Below the pieces are notes generated by a model. That model had not been told where the DNA came from. It searched no databases and worked only from the letters and a program-made list of their open reading frames with translations. Positions 10,735-22,639 of a DNA stretch of 64,000 nt are shown here, piece after piece. The first letter of the stretch is position 1. Every line of letters begins with the position of its first letter. The translations under genes and the position numbers were made by a program. Source of the DNA: Dastarcus helophoroides (taxonomy: Eukaryota > Arthropoda > Insecta > Coleoptera > Bothrideridae); contig CM053328.1 in NCBI GenBank assembly GCA_028583605.1, forward strand, positions 10,635,782-10,699,781, given 5' to 3'.

Positions 10735-13700
10735 AGAACCAGAGGACATAATGACATCTCTCGGTGAATTAATGGACACAAGCAGACCGATTCACATAAC
10801 GCTCCAAGAAATGTTAAAATTAATGAGTCAGTGCGAGGAATTGCATGAACAAATGGACAGCACCGAAAAATTAAACGAATCCACACAGTCGGATATGCGA
10901 GGATTGTTTGCTAACAACCCGCTCACGCTCTTAAGTGGCATAATTCCAGGTAAAACCCCACATATTTGCACACCTGCTCAAAGTAAATGTCAGTTAATAG
11001 GTGACCTCGTAATTTAAAGTAAAAAGAGAACTTTGCATTGTTTAACTTTTTACGACGTATTCTTTCAATGGCTTCACTTTAACAGGCGACAAAAACGCAA
11101 ATGAAATGAATCCAAGAATATTCAAGTTTTTGCGTGATGTACGAGCTTTAAAAATGCACAAGAGTTATTTGGAATTTTCTTTAGTGTGGCAACTGTGTTT
11201 TAATTCCGCAATTTTTTCACAGAATTTTGGGTTATCGTTTTCTGTGCAGATTAGTAATCTCCGATGAATGCTGATAATCTCCGCAGGAAACGATAACTCA
11301 AAATCTATGACAGACTATAAAGTTAATTTCTCTGTGGTTGTCTGTGTCCAAATGTATAGTCCATTTCAGATAATGTGCAATAGAGTAAGTCGTGAAGTAT
11401 TAAATTGACCTTTAGATAACTTACTAAAAAAGTCACCAGAACTAAAGTAGGCTTCACGCGTAAATATTTTTATGATTAATGTGTTGCCTATATTTCATCG
11501 GTTGTTTGGCAGAAATAATCGACCTAAATGTTTTTCATATTATTTTGTTTCATAATTTTCAGCAGAAACTGACCTAAAACATAAAAGACTCACTCTTAAA
11601 ACAACCGACAACAAATTAAAATATTTAATGATAGGTTAGGATTATAAGACCACAGAAAGTCACTAGGAAATGTCATAGCGCTGCCACACGTCCATGTCTA
11701 AATATTACTAGTTCTAGTTGTTGCCTACTCTGAGCAGATTTATCTGAAATCGACTATAGTTTTATTTGAACCAGCCTGCCAAATGCCACATCTCTCGTGA
11801 AACATCAAGGCAAATATAAAAATTTCGATCTTAATGGTTCGAATTTTAAGCAAAAATATCGATAATTTTTTTTCAGTTTTGAACATATGAAAACTTCGAC
11901 ATTTTTAAGTATGACTTTTCATAAGTCTAAATTCTGAATAAAGTTCGAAAATATTAAAAATGTCGAAATTTGGAAAAAAATTCAATTTTTTAAAAAACAA
12001 AAATTAAAGGAAAATCTAATTTTTCAAATAACAGTTCAGTTTACTACATAAAAGCTGAAACCTCGAGAGAAAGTGGAAATTTAAAAAAAAATCTGTTTTC
12101 AAAAAAGATTAAAGCTTTGAGAAAATGTCAAAAGTTGGACCAAGGTCAAAAATTTAAAAAAACAAGGTAGAAGTTTTTAAAAGGCAGTTTTTCAACATCA
12201 CTAAATTTACAGAAAAAATCTAAATTTAAAAAAATATATAACAATTTGAAATTATGTGTAAAGATTTTCAAAATATTCAGAATTAAAATCCCAAAGAAAG
12301 GTCTAACTGAAAAAGTCTTGCGATTAATAAAATAAATAAACATTTGAAAAAAGTGGAAGTAAAAAAAGAACATTTGAATTTCAAAGTTATCAAAATATAA
12401 AGACGAAATGCTTTAAAGAAATCGAAAAATGTTTAAGAATTTTCAATATAAATTGAAGGCAGACTTTTCAAAAAGTTATAATCATTTTTAGAAAGTCAAA
12501 ATTTTGCAAAAAAGTAAAAATTGAAAAAAAGTTGATTAAAATAAACAAACACTCAAGAGAGTTTGCAAAAAGTTAAAACTTTGAAAAAATTCAAATTTTT
12601 AAAAAGAATTGAAATGTTTTGAAAAAATCGAATTTAAAATTAGTTAGATTTTCAAAAAAAGATGAAATTTCGAGTCTGAAGTTTCTGATATTTACAAAAA
12701 TAAGGTAAAACATTTAAACTTCAGATCAATACCAAATATTCAAAAAAAATTGAAATTTTGAAAAAATTAAATGCTTAACAAGAACAAAAGTTACAAAAGT
12801 CAAATATTCAAAAAAATGAAAACCAACCAAATAAGACAGAAGTTTGAGGAATTTGGAATATTCAAAAAATCAAAATTTTGAAAAAAGTAGAAATTTTCAA
12901 AATCAAGATAAAATTTCGAAAATTTGGAAGTCGAACGAGAAAAGATCGACTTTGTAAAAAAGTGGGTTTTTATTATTAAAATTTTCGAAATAAGTCAACA
13001 TTTTTAATAAAAATTGAATTCTTCTGAAAAGTCGAAACTTTTAAAAAGTATATAACCCAGAATCCAGAGTATCAGCGTGAACTTTTTAAACTCAAAAAAT
13101 CGAGAAATATTTTCTTCAAATTTTAAGCATTACCAGAGCGGTAATATGCCGTAATATTTAAAAAAAGAGAGAACATTTCCTGAATTATGTTAGAAAATCA
13201 AACTTAAATGAAAAGTTTTAAAAAATTAAAAAATGAGTCACCCGGAACTAATTCGGAAACCGGAACGAAAAAAATAGTGGTTCGGTGCCCTAGTTTAAAC
13301 CCGATTTTTTAGTGAAATTTTCGATTTTTTATTTATTTATGTATTATTCTTTTTCTTTGGAAATTTCAACCTTAAGCCAAAACCTCGACATTTTCTGGAT
13401 GGTCTGAACTTTTTTCTTTGAACTTTTGACTATAAACTTCGAGAAACACTATTTTATAAATTCCCAGCTTTATTTTTCTTTTGAATTTTTGATTTTACTG
13501 TCGGTTATTCGACGTGACATGTATGTTCAACATACTGTATACGTAAAAAATGCCTTATGCAATAATTTAATACATATTACTGAATATTTATTTTCATAAT
13601 TTGTGCAATATAATTAATAATATGCAAATATGTAAAAGGCAGCACTTAAAATTATTTCTAGCAATTAACTAACCTATTTGTAAAAGACCTTCAAAGATAT

Positions 13701-16700
13701 ACGACAAAAAAATATTAAAATTATTCTACCTGAATAATGCATATTATTTAGATAAAAAAATATATAAGTCGAGGACATTTCGTCTTAACAAATTATTGAA
13801 TAATTTCTGTCGCAAATCGACTTCATAAATATTCTCTCATTTTATTGGTAACACTGTCGTCGTAAAAAACTTTCGAGTACTTACATAAGTGCCGCAATTA
13901 ATATTGAAATTCAAAAGGTCTCTGACTTTTAGTTGCTTTTAGTTCTAAAAAGTTCGAGTCCAAATCCTACTCTACATTTTTCTCGAGACTTTCAGATTCA
14001 ATTTTCTTCTCCTAGAACCTCAACTCGAAAAATTCAAAATTGTAACAAGAACGAATTAATAATAAAACTTGTTTTGGAACTTAATAATTTCAAGATTAAC
14101 ATCGAAATTTCAATCTTAGACCAATGGTCTTCTCAAAATTTATAATGAAGTTGTAACTTTACTTTTAAAGTCGATATTTCGAGAAAAATCGAGGGTTTAT
14201 AGAAAAAATTGGAATTCCCTAACTACGACTTGCACACAAAATTTCGACACAAAGGGGAAATTTGTGCTTTTAGGCGAAGCAACCTGTCCTGTCACCGAGA
14301 AGAAGCACTGGAATCTGCTGATCATGATGTGATTTGACTGAAAATCTACTCCAAAAACGAAGTAATATTCATTTGTTCAATTGATTTGTCTCCAAACGAT
14401 CCCTCATACAGAGATCTCTTCTCTTATCTCTCCGTAACCTTTGATCACCTACAGATGAATTATCCAAAAGCTGAGGTTGTCTTTCTCGATGACTAAAACG
14501 TACACAACATCCCCTGGTTAAGGTTTTCTTCCCGAACTGACGACGCAGGAAGGGTAGCAGAGGCTTTCGCCATCACTTGTGGACTATCGCAATTAGTTGA
14601 GGAACCCACAAGAATTCCTGATGTAGATACCCATCCTGTGACATCACCGTTTGGAAATTCGGATCACAAGCTTGTAGCAGCCTCTCGCTCGCTTCATATA
14701 CCACTTCCATCCCATTCGCAGTACCGTAGGGTTTGGTACTTTAACTCTGCAAACGGGGAAGAATTAAGAGACTTCTTTGCATCTTTCCCATGACAGGAGG
14801 TCTGCTTTAACTCAGATAACCCTTCCTTAGTCGCCGAATCCATCACGGAAACTATCCTGATTCGTATGGAATACTCAATTCCCCACTCCCAAAAGAAATC
14901 TGCCTCCAGTAAATCTTGATTCAGTAAAAAATGTGCTCGGTCTGTCTCCTGCAAAAATCGCGCATATCGTCGTTGGCGAAATAATCCATCAGTCGAGAGT
15001 CGGACCATATTTGTAGATGTACGAAATTGTTGCAAACAGGTTATTGACGAGGCAAAAGGTGATTTCGATCGTAAAATGCGCCAAAGGTTTATCAACGGTC
15101 CGAACGGATCCAGGTCCTTTTGGGGATTTGCAAAGTCGATTGGAAAGAATATTTCATCTTCAAATTTTCCACCTTTACTAGATGAAAATAGCAATATTAC
15201 TACTACCTCCAAGAAAAAGGCTGACATGTTAGCCTTAATGTTTGCTGAAAATTCCAATCTTGATTCTCGAAACGCAGAACCCCCTATTCTTCCTAAGGTT
15301 GACACTTCGATGCCTGAAGTTGTTTTCAGACAATGCACAATCAGGAAGATTCTCCTTAAGCCCGACACCTCGAAAGCTTCTGGCCTTGGTGGTATCCCCG
15401 CTATTGTTCTTAAGAAGTGCGCCCCAGAGTTGACTCCTGTCCTGAGCAAATTATTCACACTCTCTTACAACAAAGGTGTATTCCCTAACATCTGGAAATC
15501 TGCTAGAGTGCAGTCTGTCCCTAAAAAAGGAAAAAGGAATCTTGCTAACAACTATTGCCCTATATCTTTGTTACCCTTTATATCTAAAGTGATGGAAATG
15601 GTGATCAACATCGAGATTCTCAAATATCTGGAGGAAAATAGAATCATCTCCGACAGGCAATACGGTTTTAGACAACAACGTTCCACTGGCCATCTACTGG
15701 CATATATTACTCATATCTGTAACTCAGCTATGGAAAAACATGGTGAGGTTGGCATTGTGGCATTGAATATCTCAAAGACTTTCGACAGAGTCTGGCACCG
15801 ATCTCTTCTCGCCAAATAAACATCTTATGGTCTTCCTCCTGGACTCTGTCATTTGATATCCAATTTTCTTGCTGACAGATCTCTTCAGGTCGTCGTCGAT
15901 GGCATCTCATCCGAGACATTTACGATTAACGCAGGGGTGTCTCAAGGGTCTGTTCTGTCTTCTACTCTATTTCTTTTACACATAAACGATATCTTAGCTT
16001 CAACTTCCAATCCTATATACAGGTACGTAGATGATAGTAATCAACCTTGTGTCATCTTTTTTCTCCGACAAACCATTATCTATCGCTGCTTCAGATCGAC
16101 TAAGGGAACAGCAGATACAGACGATTAATCGGGATCTCGAGATTATTCTAGAATGGAGTAAGAACAATTTGGTCGACTTCAATGCATCAAAAACTCAGGC
16201 CGCGGTTTTCTCTAAGAAAACATCAAGAAATAATGCAACAAGCATACTAATGGACGGTAACATCCTTCCGATGGGATCTAATCTATCTATCCTAGGAGCG
16301 AATGCGAGCCCTAACTGCTCTTGGGACGATCATGTGCGCGCCATTGCCAAATCCGCCTCTCAGAAGCAAGGCTTTCTTTTTAGAGCTAAAAAGTACTTCA
16401 CATCTCATCAGCTATTAACAGTATACAAAGCTCAAGTCAGGCCAACACTAGAATACTGTTCTAGTATTCTGGGGAGTTCAGCCCCAAATACACTTTAGCT
16501 CTCTTGGATTCAATTCAAAGAAGATCGATTCGCCTAATTGATGACGAAAGTCTGACCGATTCTCTCGAAACACTAGAGCACAGGCGTATGGTTGGTGACT
16601 TGTCTCTTTTCTACAAGTACTATGATAGAAGATGCTCGCAGGAACTAATAGGATTGATCCCCCCAAGGGCAAGATTCTTGAGGCGTACTGGACGGTCGGA

Positions 16701-17503
16701 GACAGCAAATTCCTGTGCGGTCCTAGCTTGACACAGGTGAGGACTTCTGTCTACGGAGAATTTTTTTTCTCTAGAACTTCCAAGTTATGAAACTTGTTAC
16801 CGAAAGGAATTTTCCTCAAAAATTACAACCAATCCTTGTTTAAGAAGGCGGTTCATCGCTATTTATCCTTGTTTCCGCATCCTACTCGCAGTGCTTTGAA
16901 AGCATAATGGGGTTACCCTTTGCGAGTGGATTAAACTTTAAAAAAAAATTCTTGCAGGATTTATGTCAAAATTAGAAACATTTAAATAATTAAACCTACT
17001 TAAGCTCTTAGCAGCCTTGAAAATTTGGAAAACGACTGCGAGCCTGCTTTGGCAGGCACGATACTTTTCAAATTTCTTTAGTCAAGTCTTTAATTCTACT
17101 ACGCAGTATGTGGGCTGTGCAATAGCAGTTATTGAAAATTTTAATTGAAATATGGTTATCTTTTTTTTTTGTTTTTTTTTCAGGCACAAAATGGTGCGGT
17201 ACCGGTGACATAGCCAAAGACTACTACGACCTGGGAAGCGAGCCTACGGTGGACAAATGCTGCAGAGCCCACGATTTGTGTCCGGTGAAAGTTAGGGCTT
17301 TCTCCAAGAGATACAATCTGACAAATCAATCGATTTACACCAAATCGCACTGTAACTGTGATGATGCCCTTTTCAATTGTCTTAAAAGTCAGACTTCGCC
17401 CACCGCCCATATAATGGGCAACATTTATTTCAATTTAGTGCAAGTGCCTTGCCTGGAAGATAGTCCTGCCGGCCGACAATTTAGAAGCGCGTATCGATTT
17501 TAA
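10735..17503 (+). CDS. Group III secretory phospholipase A2, last two coding exons
   Basis: The enzyme hydrolyses the sn-2 ester of phospholipids in a calcium-dependent reaction and acts outside the cell. Exon A is 10735-10949 (acceptor TTTCAG, donor GTAAAA). Exon B is 17184-17503 (acceptor after a T run, stop TAA). The phases join at IIPG|TKWCGTGD: the last base of exon A and the first two of exon B make the glycine. Exon B has the Ca-binding loop WCGTGD, the His-Asp active site CCRAHDLC, and the cysteine pattern of the bee-venom-like group III fold, with a short tail ending SAYRF. Exon A gives a Glu/Met-rich linker (DIMTSLGEL..). The signal peptide and earlier exons are not found here. The exon starts with the last base of a codon, so the upstream ATG at 10724 lies in the intron and is not a start. 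Confidence 0.92.
11820..14210. repeat. AT-rich repeat block in the phospholipase A2 intron, including an inverted hAT fragment
   Basis: Positions 11930-13294 run antiparallel to 44210-42655, the left 1.5 kb of the hAT at 42655-45861. They share the terminal region: CCGAACCAC next to a T run and CGTTCCGG, read on the minus strand from 13294. The end at GGTGCCCTAG (about 13285-13294) therefore matches that hAT's terminus, while the other end is missing. The rest (13300-14210) is unassigned AT-rich intron with no gene. Confidence 0.7.
14217..16950 (+). pseudogene. Non-LTR retrotransposon (copy B), endonuclease remnant plus reverse transcriptase
   Basis: This is a Jockey/CR1-type LINE inserted in the sense orientation inside the phospholipase A2 intron. 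An endonuclease remnant occupies about 14217-14760. The reverse transcriptase follows in order: PISLLPFISKVMEMVIN (about 15560), QYGFRQQRSTGHLL, VALNISKTFDRVWH (motif A, with Asn where Asp is usual), AGVSQGSVLSSTLFLLHIND (motif B), and YVDDS (motif C, 16024). The C-terminal LREQQIQTINRD and VRPTLEYC regions follow. A TAA after LLAK (15817-15819), a frame change after motif C, and others disable it. The 3' end is GCGAGTGGATTAAAC with an A run near 16940. The longest open piece is 15076-15819. Confidence 0.88.
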
Positions 17504-17782
17504 ATCGTCAATTGGCGATGTTGTTGTAGTTAATAAGTGTCAAAAGTCACCAACGATTCGTTCCTAATGCTCAAAATGTGTACTTAAGTAATAAGAGCAA
17601 TATTTATGACAATTTTCGTACAAAAAGTGTCAATAATGTTGAAACATGACCGCTATTTATTTATAAATATTGATTAAATTTTTTTCGAATGATTCATTAA
17701 ATATATTTTTCTCTAGATTTTCTCTTATTATTTACCTTCTAAGAACCTTAATACGTTTAAAGCAACATGTTGAAAATATGAC

Positions 17783-17811
17783 AATAAAACTACTTGCAAA
17801 GAAGAAATAAA
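17783..17811 (+). terminator. Polyadenylation signals of the phospholipase A2 gene
   Basis: Two AATAAA hexamers (17783-17788 and 17806-17811) lie 280-310 bp after the stop codon. Confidence 0.5.
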
Positions 17812-17879
17812 AGAGAAAAATTGGTAACACAGTGGCCGTGGTAATAGTGAGTGAGGTCAAGTGATAAAACAGTTAGTTT

Positions 17880-18545
17880 GTCTCATAATTTTGATTGACA
17901 AAAAAAAAGTCGTTGACTGGAATCAGCAAAATTATTTCACATAACATCCGAAATTATCCGAAACCTTTATTTATATCGGTTTCGGTTACGGATTCGAATA
18001 TTTTTTCATTTCGGATATCCGACAGTTTCAGTTAGGGCTACGGAGCTCCATAACATCCCTAATTTGTATGTACTTGAAAATGTGATAAATCGTAGTCGTT
18101 TACATTCAATAGAAAACAATAAGTTACTCATTTCACGTGGCTTTGCGGCCAGTGCTGAACTTATGAATCCATCACATAGTTCGGGAGCTAGAAGGATGTG
18201 AGTATGCAAAATCTGAGGACCGCATTTTGTCAATGGATATTAGTTAAGAAGAGATCAAAAAATGATAATCCGGTTCTTGCCGTTCCATTTTTTGGTCCAA
18301 TTTTTTTTATAACCCCCCCCCCCCCTAATTATTATTTTAGTTGTATGTTACAATTTTCTCTTACGATGGAAATCATGTTAGGTTATTAAATAAAATAAAA
18401 AATAGAAAATACAGTTAAAAAACGTGTTTAATTAATAAAAACAATATAAAAAACAACGAATTCACATAGGAATATACATGAAATTCAAATATAAGTATAT
18501 AACTAGTCATTTTTATTTAGACAATCATTATTAATACATTTACAC
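17880..18545. other. Unassigned DNA with a possible hAT end and a C-rich run
   Basis: CATCCCTA at 18054-18061 with preceding palindromic words (GGTTTCGG, CGGATATCCG) resembles the right end of a TAGGGATG-type hAT, but no partner end was found. A C run lies at about 18310-18325. No gene is seen. Confidence 0.35.
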
Positions 18546-18546
18546 A

Positions 18547-18831
18547 ATGAAATACAACGTGATTGTGACTTTTTGCAAGTACAAGACATTGTTCGACAAT
18601 TGGAGGTACACTTACAAGGCTAAATCAGTGAATCTATCCAAGGCGGCTTTGTCATTTGTCGTGGACCTAAGTCACCATTGTGCTCCTCATAACCAAATAA
18701 AGAGTAATCAATGGGTTCCAATTGTGTTTGATGAGCATTTAAATTTTAGCGCCAAATATAATCGACATAAAACTATAATTGAAGATTTTTTTCACATTTT
18801 TTTTCAAATTCTTGGACCTAATGAGCACTGA
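18547..18831 (+). CDS. Unrecognised ORF of 94 codons
   Basis: This is an ATG-to-TGA frame with balanced composition (for example FVVDLSHHCAPHNQ and WVPIVFDEHLNFSAKYN) in contrast with the low-complexity frames around it. I recognise no domain, signal peptide or membrane segment. It lies just left of the mariner-type element and could be a piece of an unrecognised transposon or chance. Confidence 0.2.
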   Translation: MKYNVIVTFCKYKTLFDNWRYTYKAKSVNLSKAALSFVVDLSHHCAPHNQIKSNQWVPIVFDEHLNFSAKYNRHKTIIEDFFHIFFQILGPNEH

Positions 18832-18900
18832 AAATGAACTCTTCAAATATTTAAATAATTCTTTTGAATTCGATTATGGCAGACAGAAGTAATAATTATA

Positions 18901-21045
18901 CAGGGTGTTTCATAATTGCATGCTGAACCGGCAGGGGGATATTCCTTGGGCAATTTTAAGACAAAATTTTCATATTAACATAGGTCCGGAAATGCTTCAT
19001 TTTCGATATACAGGGCGGTAAAAATTGAAGAAAAAATCGGTTTTTCTTCAATATTTCTGAGACTGGTTTAGATATTTTTTTGATATTCAGTACACGATAT
19101 CTGGGTATAAAAGCAAGTATTTTGACAAAGAAACATTTGTTCTGATTCCACCAGTGGCGTTCCCACAAACAGGTCGATACACATTTTTGAAAAAAAAAAA
19201 ATGTGACGCCAATGCTATTTTTTAAAATAAGAATTATTTTCCTAGTCTTTGTTGTGTTTCTATCAAAAATGAACTCTTGACTTTTTGTCCTATGACGGAC
19301 GGTTTCCGAATTAAAAAATAAAAATCATTTACTTGCTATGCCGCTGTGGTAGATTAATTTATTAATGAAAATCTAGTAGGCCACTGAGATTTAGTTTTAT
19401 GTTTACAACCAAGTGTCAAATTTTTCACTTCAATACTTTATCTTAATGTGAGTGATTGATAAGAATAAGAAAATATGTTTGAGAATGCTGAGTTTGCCGA
19501 TATTCATTACATGTACGGTCTTGCGGATGAAAATGCGTTTGAAGCCAGGCGACTGTATGCAGAGCGTTTTCCGCAAAGAATTGTGCCAGATGCAAGAACT
19601 TTTTCAAGCGTTCATAGAAGACTACGCGAGAAGGGAGAAGGGATGTTTTAAACCCGATCATCACTTAAAAGGGGCACAAAGAACCGCAAGAACAGAAGAA
19701 ACTGAAATAGCTGTTCTTAATTCAGTTGAGCAAAATCCCGAAATAAGCACAAGGAAAATTGCTAGTAATTTAAATATCTCCCATATTTTAGTCTGGAGGA
19801 TACTTCACGATTTTTTGTTATACCCTTACCATATTCAACTGGTTCAGGCCTTACTGCCTCGGGATTTACCATTTCGTATAAATTTCTGCCAATGGTTTAT
19901 TCAAAAAATTGTTAAAAATCCACTATTTGACAGAGAAGTATTATTTACTGATGAAGCCAGTTTTTCCCGAAATGCAATTAGAAACTTCCACAACAATCAC
20001 TTTTGGGCTGAAGAGAACCCGCATGCCATGGTCGAAGTCAATCACCAAGAACAATTCTCGGTAAATGTGTGGGCAGGAATTGTTGACGACTATTTAATTG
20101 GACCCTTTTTTCTGCCAAGAAGATTAAAAGGAGAAAATTATCGTCACTTTCTTGAAAATGATTAACCAGGGCTGTTAGAAGATGTCCCCGTTTTAATCCG
20201 AAATCGAATGTGGTTTATGCACGATGGTGCCCCTGCGCATTTTAGTGTTTTGGCACGTGCATATTTGGACCAAAATTACAATAATCGCTGGATAGGCAGA
20301 GCAGGAACAGAATTATGGCCGCCTAGATCCCCTGACCTGAACAGTCTAGATTATTTTTTATGGGGCTATCTTAAAACCTTAGTTTATAGCACCTTAATCC
20401 AAAACTGAAGAAGAACTGAGAAATCGCATAACAGATTCCTGCAACACCATAAGAAATACGCCAGGAATTTTTCAACGAGTACGCGAATCTATGAGAAGAA
20501 GAGTTGAGGCGTGCATACTTGCAGGTGGTGGACATTTTCAACACCTGATATGATTTATTAATTTCATTGTTAAGATTTCATTAATAAATTAATCTACCAT
20601 AGCGGCATAGCAAGTAAATGATTTTTATTTTTTAATTCGGAAACCGGCCGTCGTAGGACAAAAAGTCAAGAGCTTATTTTTGATAGAAACACAACAAAGA
20701 CTAGGAAAATAATTCTTATTTTGAAAAATTGCATTGGCGTCACATTTTTTTTTTTTCAAAAATGTGTATCGACCTGTTTGTGGGAACGCCACTGGTGGAA
20801 TTAGAACAAATGTTTTTTTGTCAAAATACTTGCTTTTATACCCAGATATCGTGTACTAAATATCAAAAAAATATCTAAACCAGTCTCAGAAATATTGAAG
20901 AAAAACCGATTTTTTCTTCAATTTTTACCGCCCTGTATATCGAAAATGAAGCGTTTCCGGACCTATGTTAATATGAAAATTTTGTCTTATAATTGCCCAA
21001 GGAATATCTCCCTGCCGGTTCAGCATGCAATTATGAAACACCCTA
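18901..21045. mobile_element. Mariner-type DNA transposon with about 470-bp inverted ends
   Basis: The left end AGGGTGTTTCATAATTGCAT (from 18902) is mirrored exactly at the right (ATGCAATTATGAAACACCCT, to 21044). Similarity between the arms extends over 18901-19373 and 20573-21045. TA dinucleotides flank both sides (18899-18900, 21046-21047), as expected for Tc1/mariner. It encloses a broken transposase gene. A diverged relic of the same inverted end lies at about 38755-39010. Confidence 0.9.
19475..20553 (+). pseudogene. Mariner-type transposase with two frameshifts and one stop
   Basis: The frame opens at ATG 19475 (MFENAEFADIHYMYGLAD) with an N-terminal helix-turn-helix region through RRLREKG. 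It shifts near 19640 and continues with QNPEISTRKIASNLNIS (second HTH). The acidic motifs are FTDEASF, MHDGAPAH and PRSPDLNSLDYFLWG. Counting from the HD aspartate to the second Asp of the last motif gives 41 intervening residues, a DD41D spacing. A TAA at 20163-20165 interrupts the frame before GLLEDVPV. A second shift near 20400 leads into the C-terminus, ending at TGA 20551-20553. The protein would cut and rejoin the element's ends, but this copy is dead. Confidence 0.88.
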
Positions 21046-21089
21046 TATATTACATTTACAGACTGCACTATCTAGACTAGTAGTAATAC

Positions 21090-22449
21090 GATTTTAAATT
21101 ACTTTTTTTGAAAATTCTGACTGACTGAAAACCTCAATCTTTTTAAACATTTTAATTATAAAAAACTTTTTAAAAGAATTCCACTTTTTGAAAATTTCGT
21201 ATTTAAAATAAAACGACCTTTTAAAAAACTTTTACGTGTCTGTGTTTTTTTTGTTGAAAATGTCGATGTGTTTGAAACTTTAACATTTATAATTTTCCTT
21301 TCTTTTAATTTAGACTTTCTTTCAAAGTTTCTAATTTTTTTCAAAATTGTTGGCTTTTTTAAAATTCTGCTTATTTTAAGAATTTCTGTACTTATTTCGA
21401 AATGTTCACTTTTTTTGCAATTTTTTTACTTTGAAAATTTTATTCTTTTTAAAATTTCGAATTTTTTTTAACAATTTTGACTCAAAATGTTGACTTTTTT
21501 CTAGAAGTTTTTACTTTATTTTTAAAAAATTATAATTATTTTCTAAATTTCATACTTTGTCTCGAAATTTCGTCTTTTTTTTTGTAATTTTTGAAAATTA
21601 ATTGAACGTTTTTTTAATGAAAATTTTGACTTTTTTCAAAAGGTGGACTTTTTTGTAAATATTTATGCGTTTAGACTTTTATGAAAATTATGATTTTTAA
21701 AATTTCGACATTTGAAAATTTGCATTATTTCTATTTTTTATGAAAATTTTGATTTCAAATTTTCGCCGTTTTTATCGAAATTTTAACATTTTTATAAATA
21801 TCGATTTATTAAATAAAATCGACTTTTCAAATTTTCCCCTTTTTTCAAGTTGCCCATTTTTATCAACATTCTACTTTTTTCTCAAAATTTTGACTTCAAA
21901 TTTTCTACTGTTGCTCGAAATCTTGACTTTTTTGTAATTTTTAAAAATTTAATATTTCTATTTCGAAGGTTTCATTTTTTTCAAAATTTTATTAAAATTT
22001 GACTTTTTTAAAATTTTCATTTTTTTTGAAAATTTACCCAGAGGAATTCGACTTTTTTTGTACATTTTGGCTTTCTCTAAATTTACTTTTTGTAATTACT
22101 GACTTAAAAAATTCTTTTTTTCTTCATTTCGGCGTTTTTTACATTATTAGCTATTTTTTTTTGGAAATTTCATTTTTTTTTAAAAAGTTCGACTTTTTCA
22201 AAATTTTGGCATTCGCCCAAATTTTACCTTTTTCTGAAAATGTTAACTTTTTGAAATGACATTTTTGGCACAATTTTAAAAATTTTATTTTTTTAAACGA
22301 AATGTGGACTTTTTTAAATGTATGATTTATATTGAAGACTTCCACTTTTTTTCAAATTTGGACTTAATTTAAAAAGTATTAATTTTTTGAAAATTTCGTA
22401 TTTTGATATTTTTCTCAAAGTTGCTGGTTTAAACTCACAGAAATTAAAA
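21090..22449. repeat. AT-rich degenerate repeat block
   Basis: No gene is seen. Words such as AAAATTTCGACTTTTTT and TTGACTTTTTT recur irregularly, as in the other blocks. Short frames here are Phe/Leu-rich artefacts. Confidence 0.7.
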
Positions 22450-22586
22450 ATTAAATATTTAAATTTGGAGTATTGATATGAATTGAAATATTGGACTCAC
22501 AATAAAAACGTTAAAATTTCACGTTTTAAACTCCTATTTTGACATTTGCATTTTTAATGGAATTTTTAAGGGAAATGATGAAAGTA
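22450..22586 (+). repeat. Long direct repeat flanking Penelope element 1 (left)
   Basis: A segment of about 137 bp (ATTAAATATTTAAATTTGGAG .. GGGAAATGATGAAAGT) recurs at 25126-25261 with only a few differences. It abuts the element on both sides, as a target duplication would. Confidence 0.8.
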
Positions 22587-22639
22587 CAGGATATACTTCT
22601 TCTGGGATTGGACCGTGTCAAAGAACACCGAGATGACAG

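Noticed and set aside
14694..15458. 254-codon minus-strand open frame
   Set aside because: It is the antisense of the non-LTR endonuclease/RT region of copy B. The sense strand carries the recognisable motifs.
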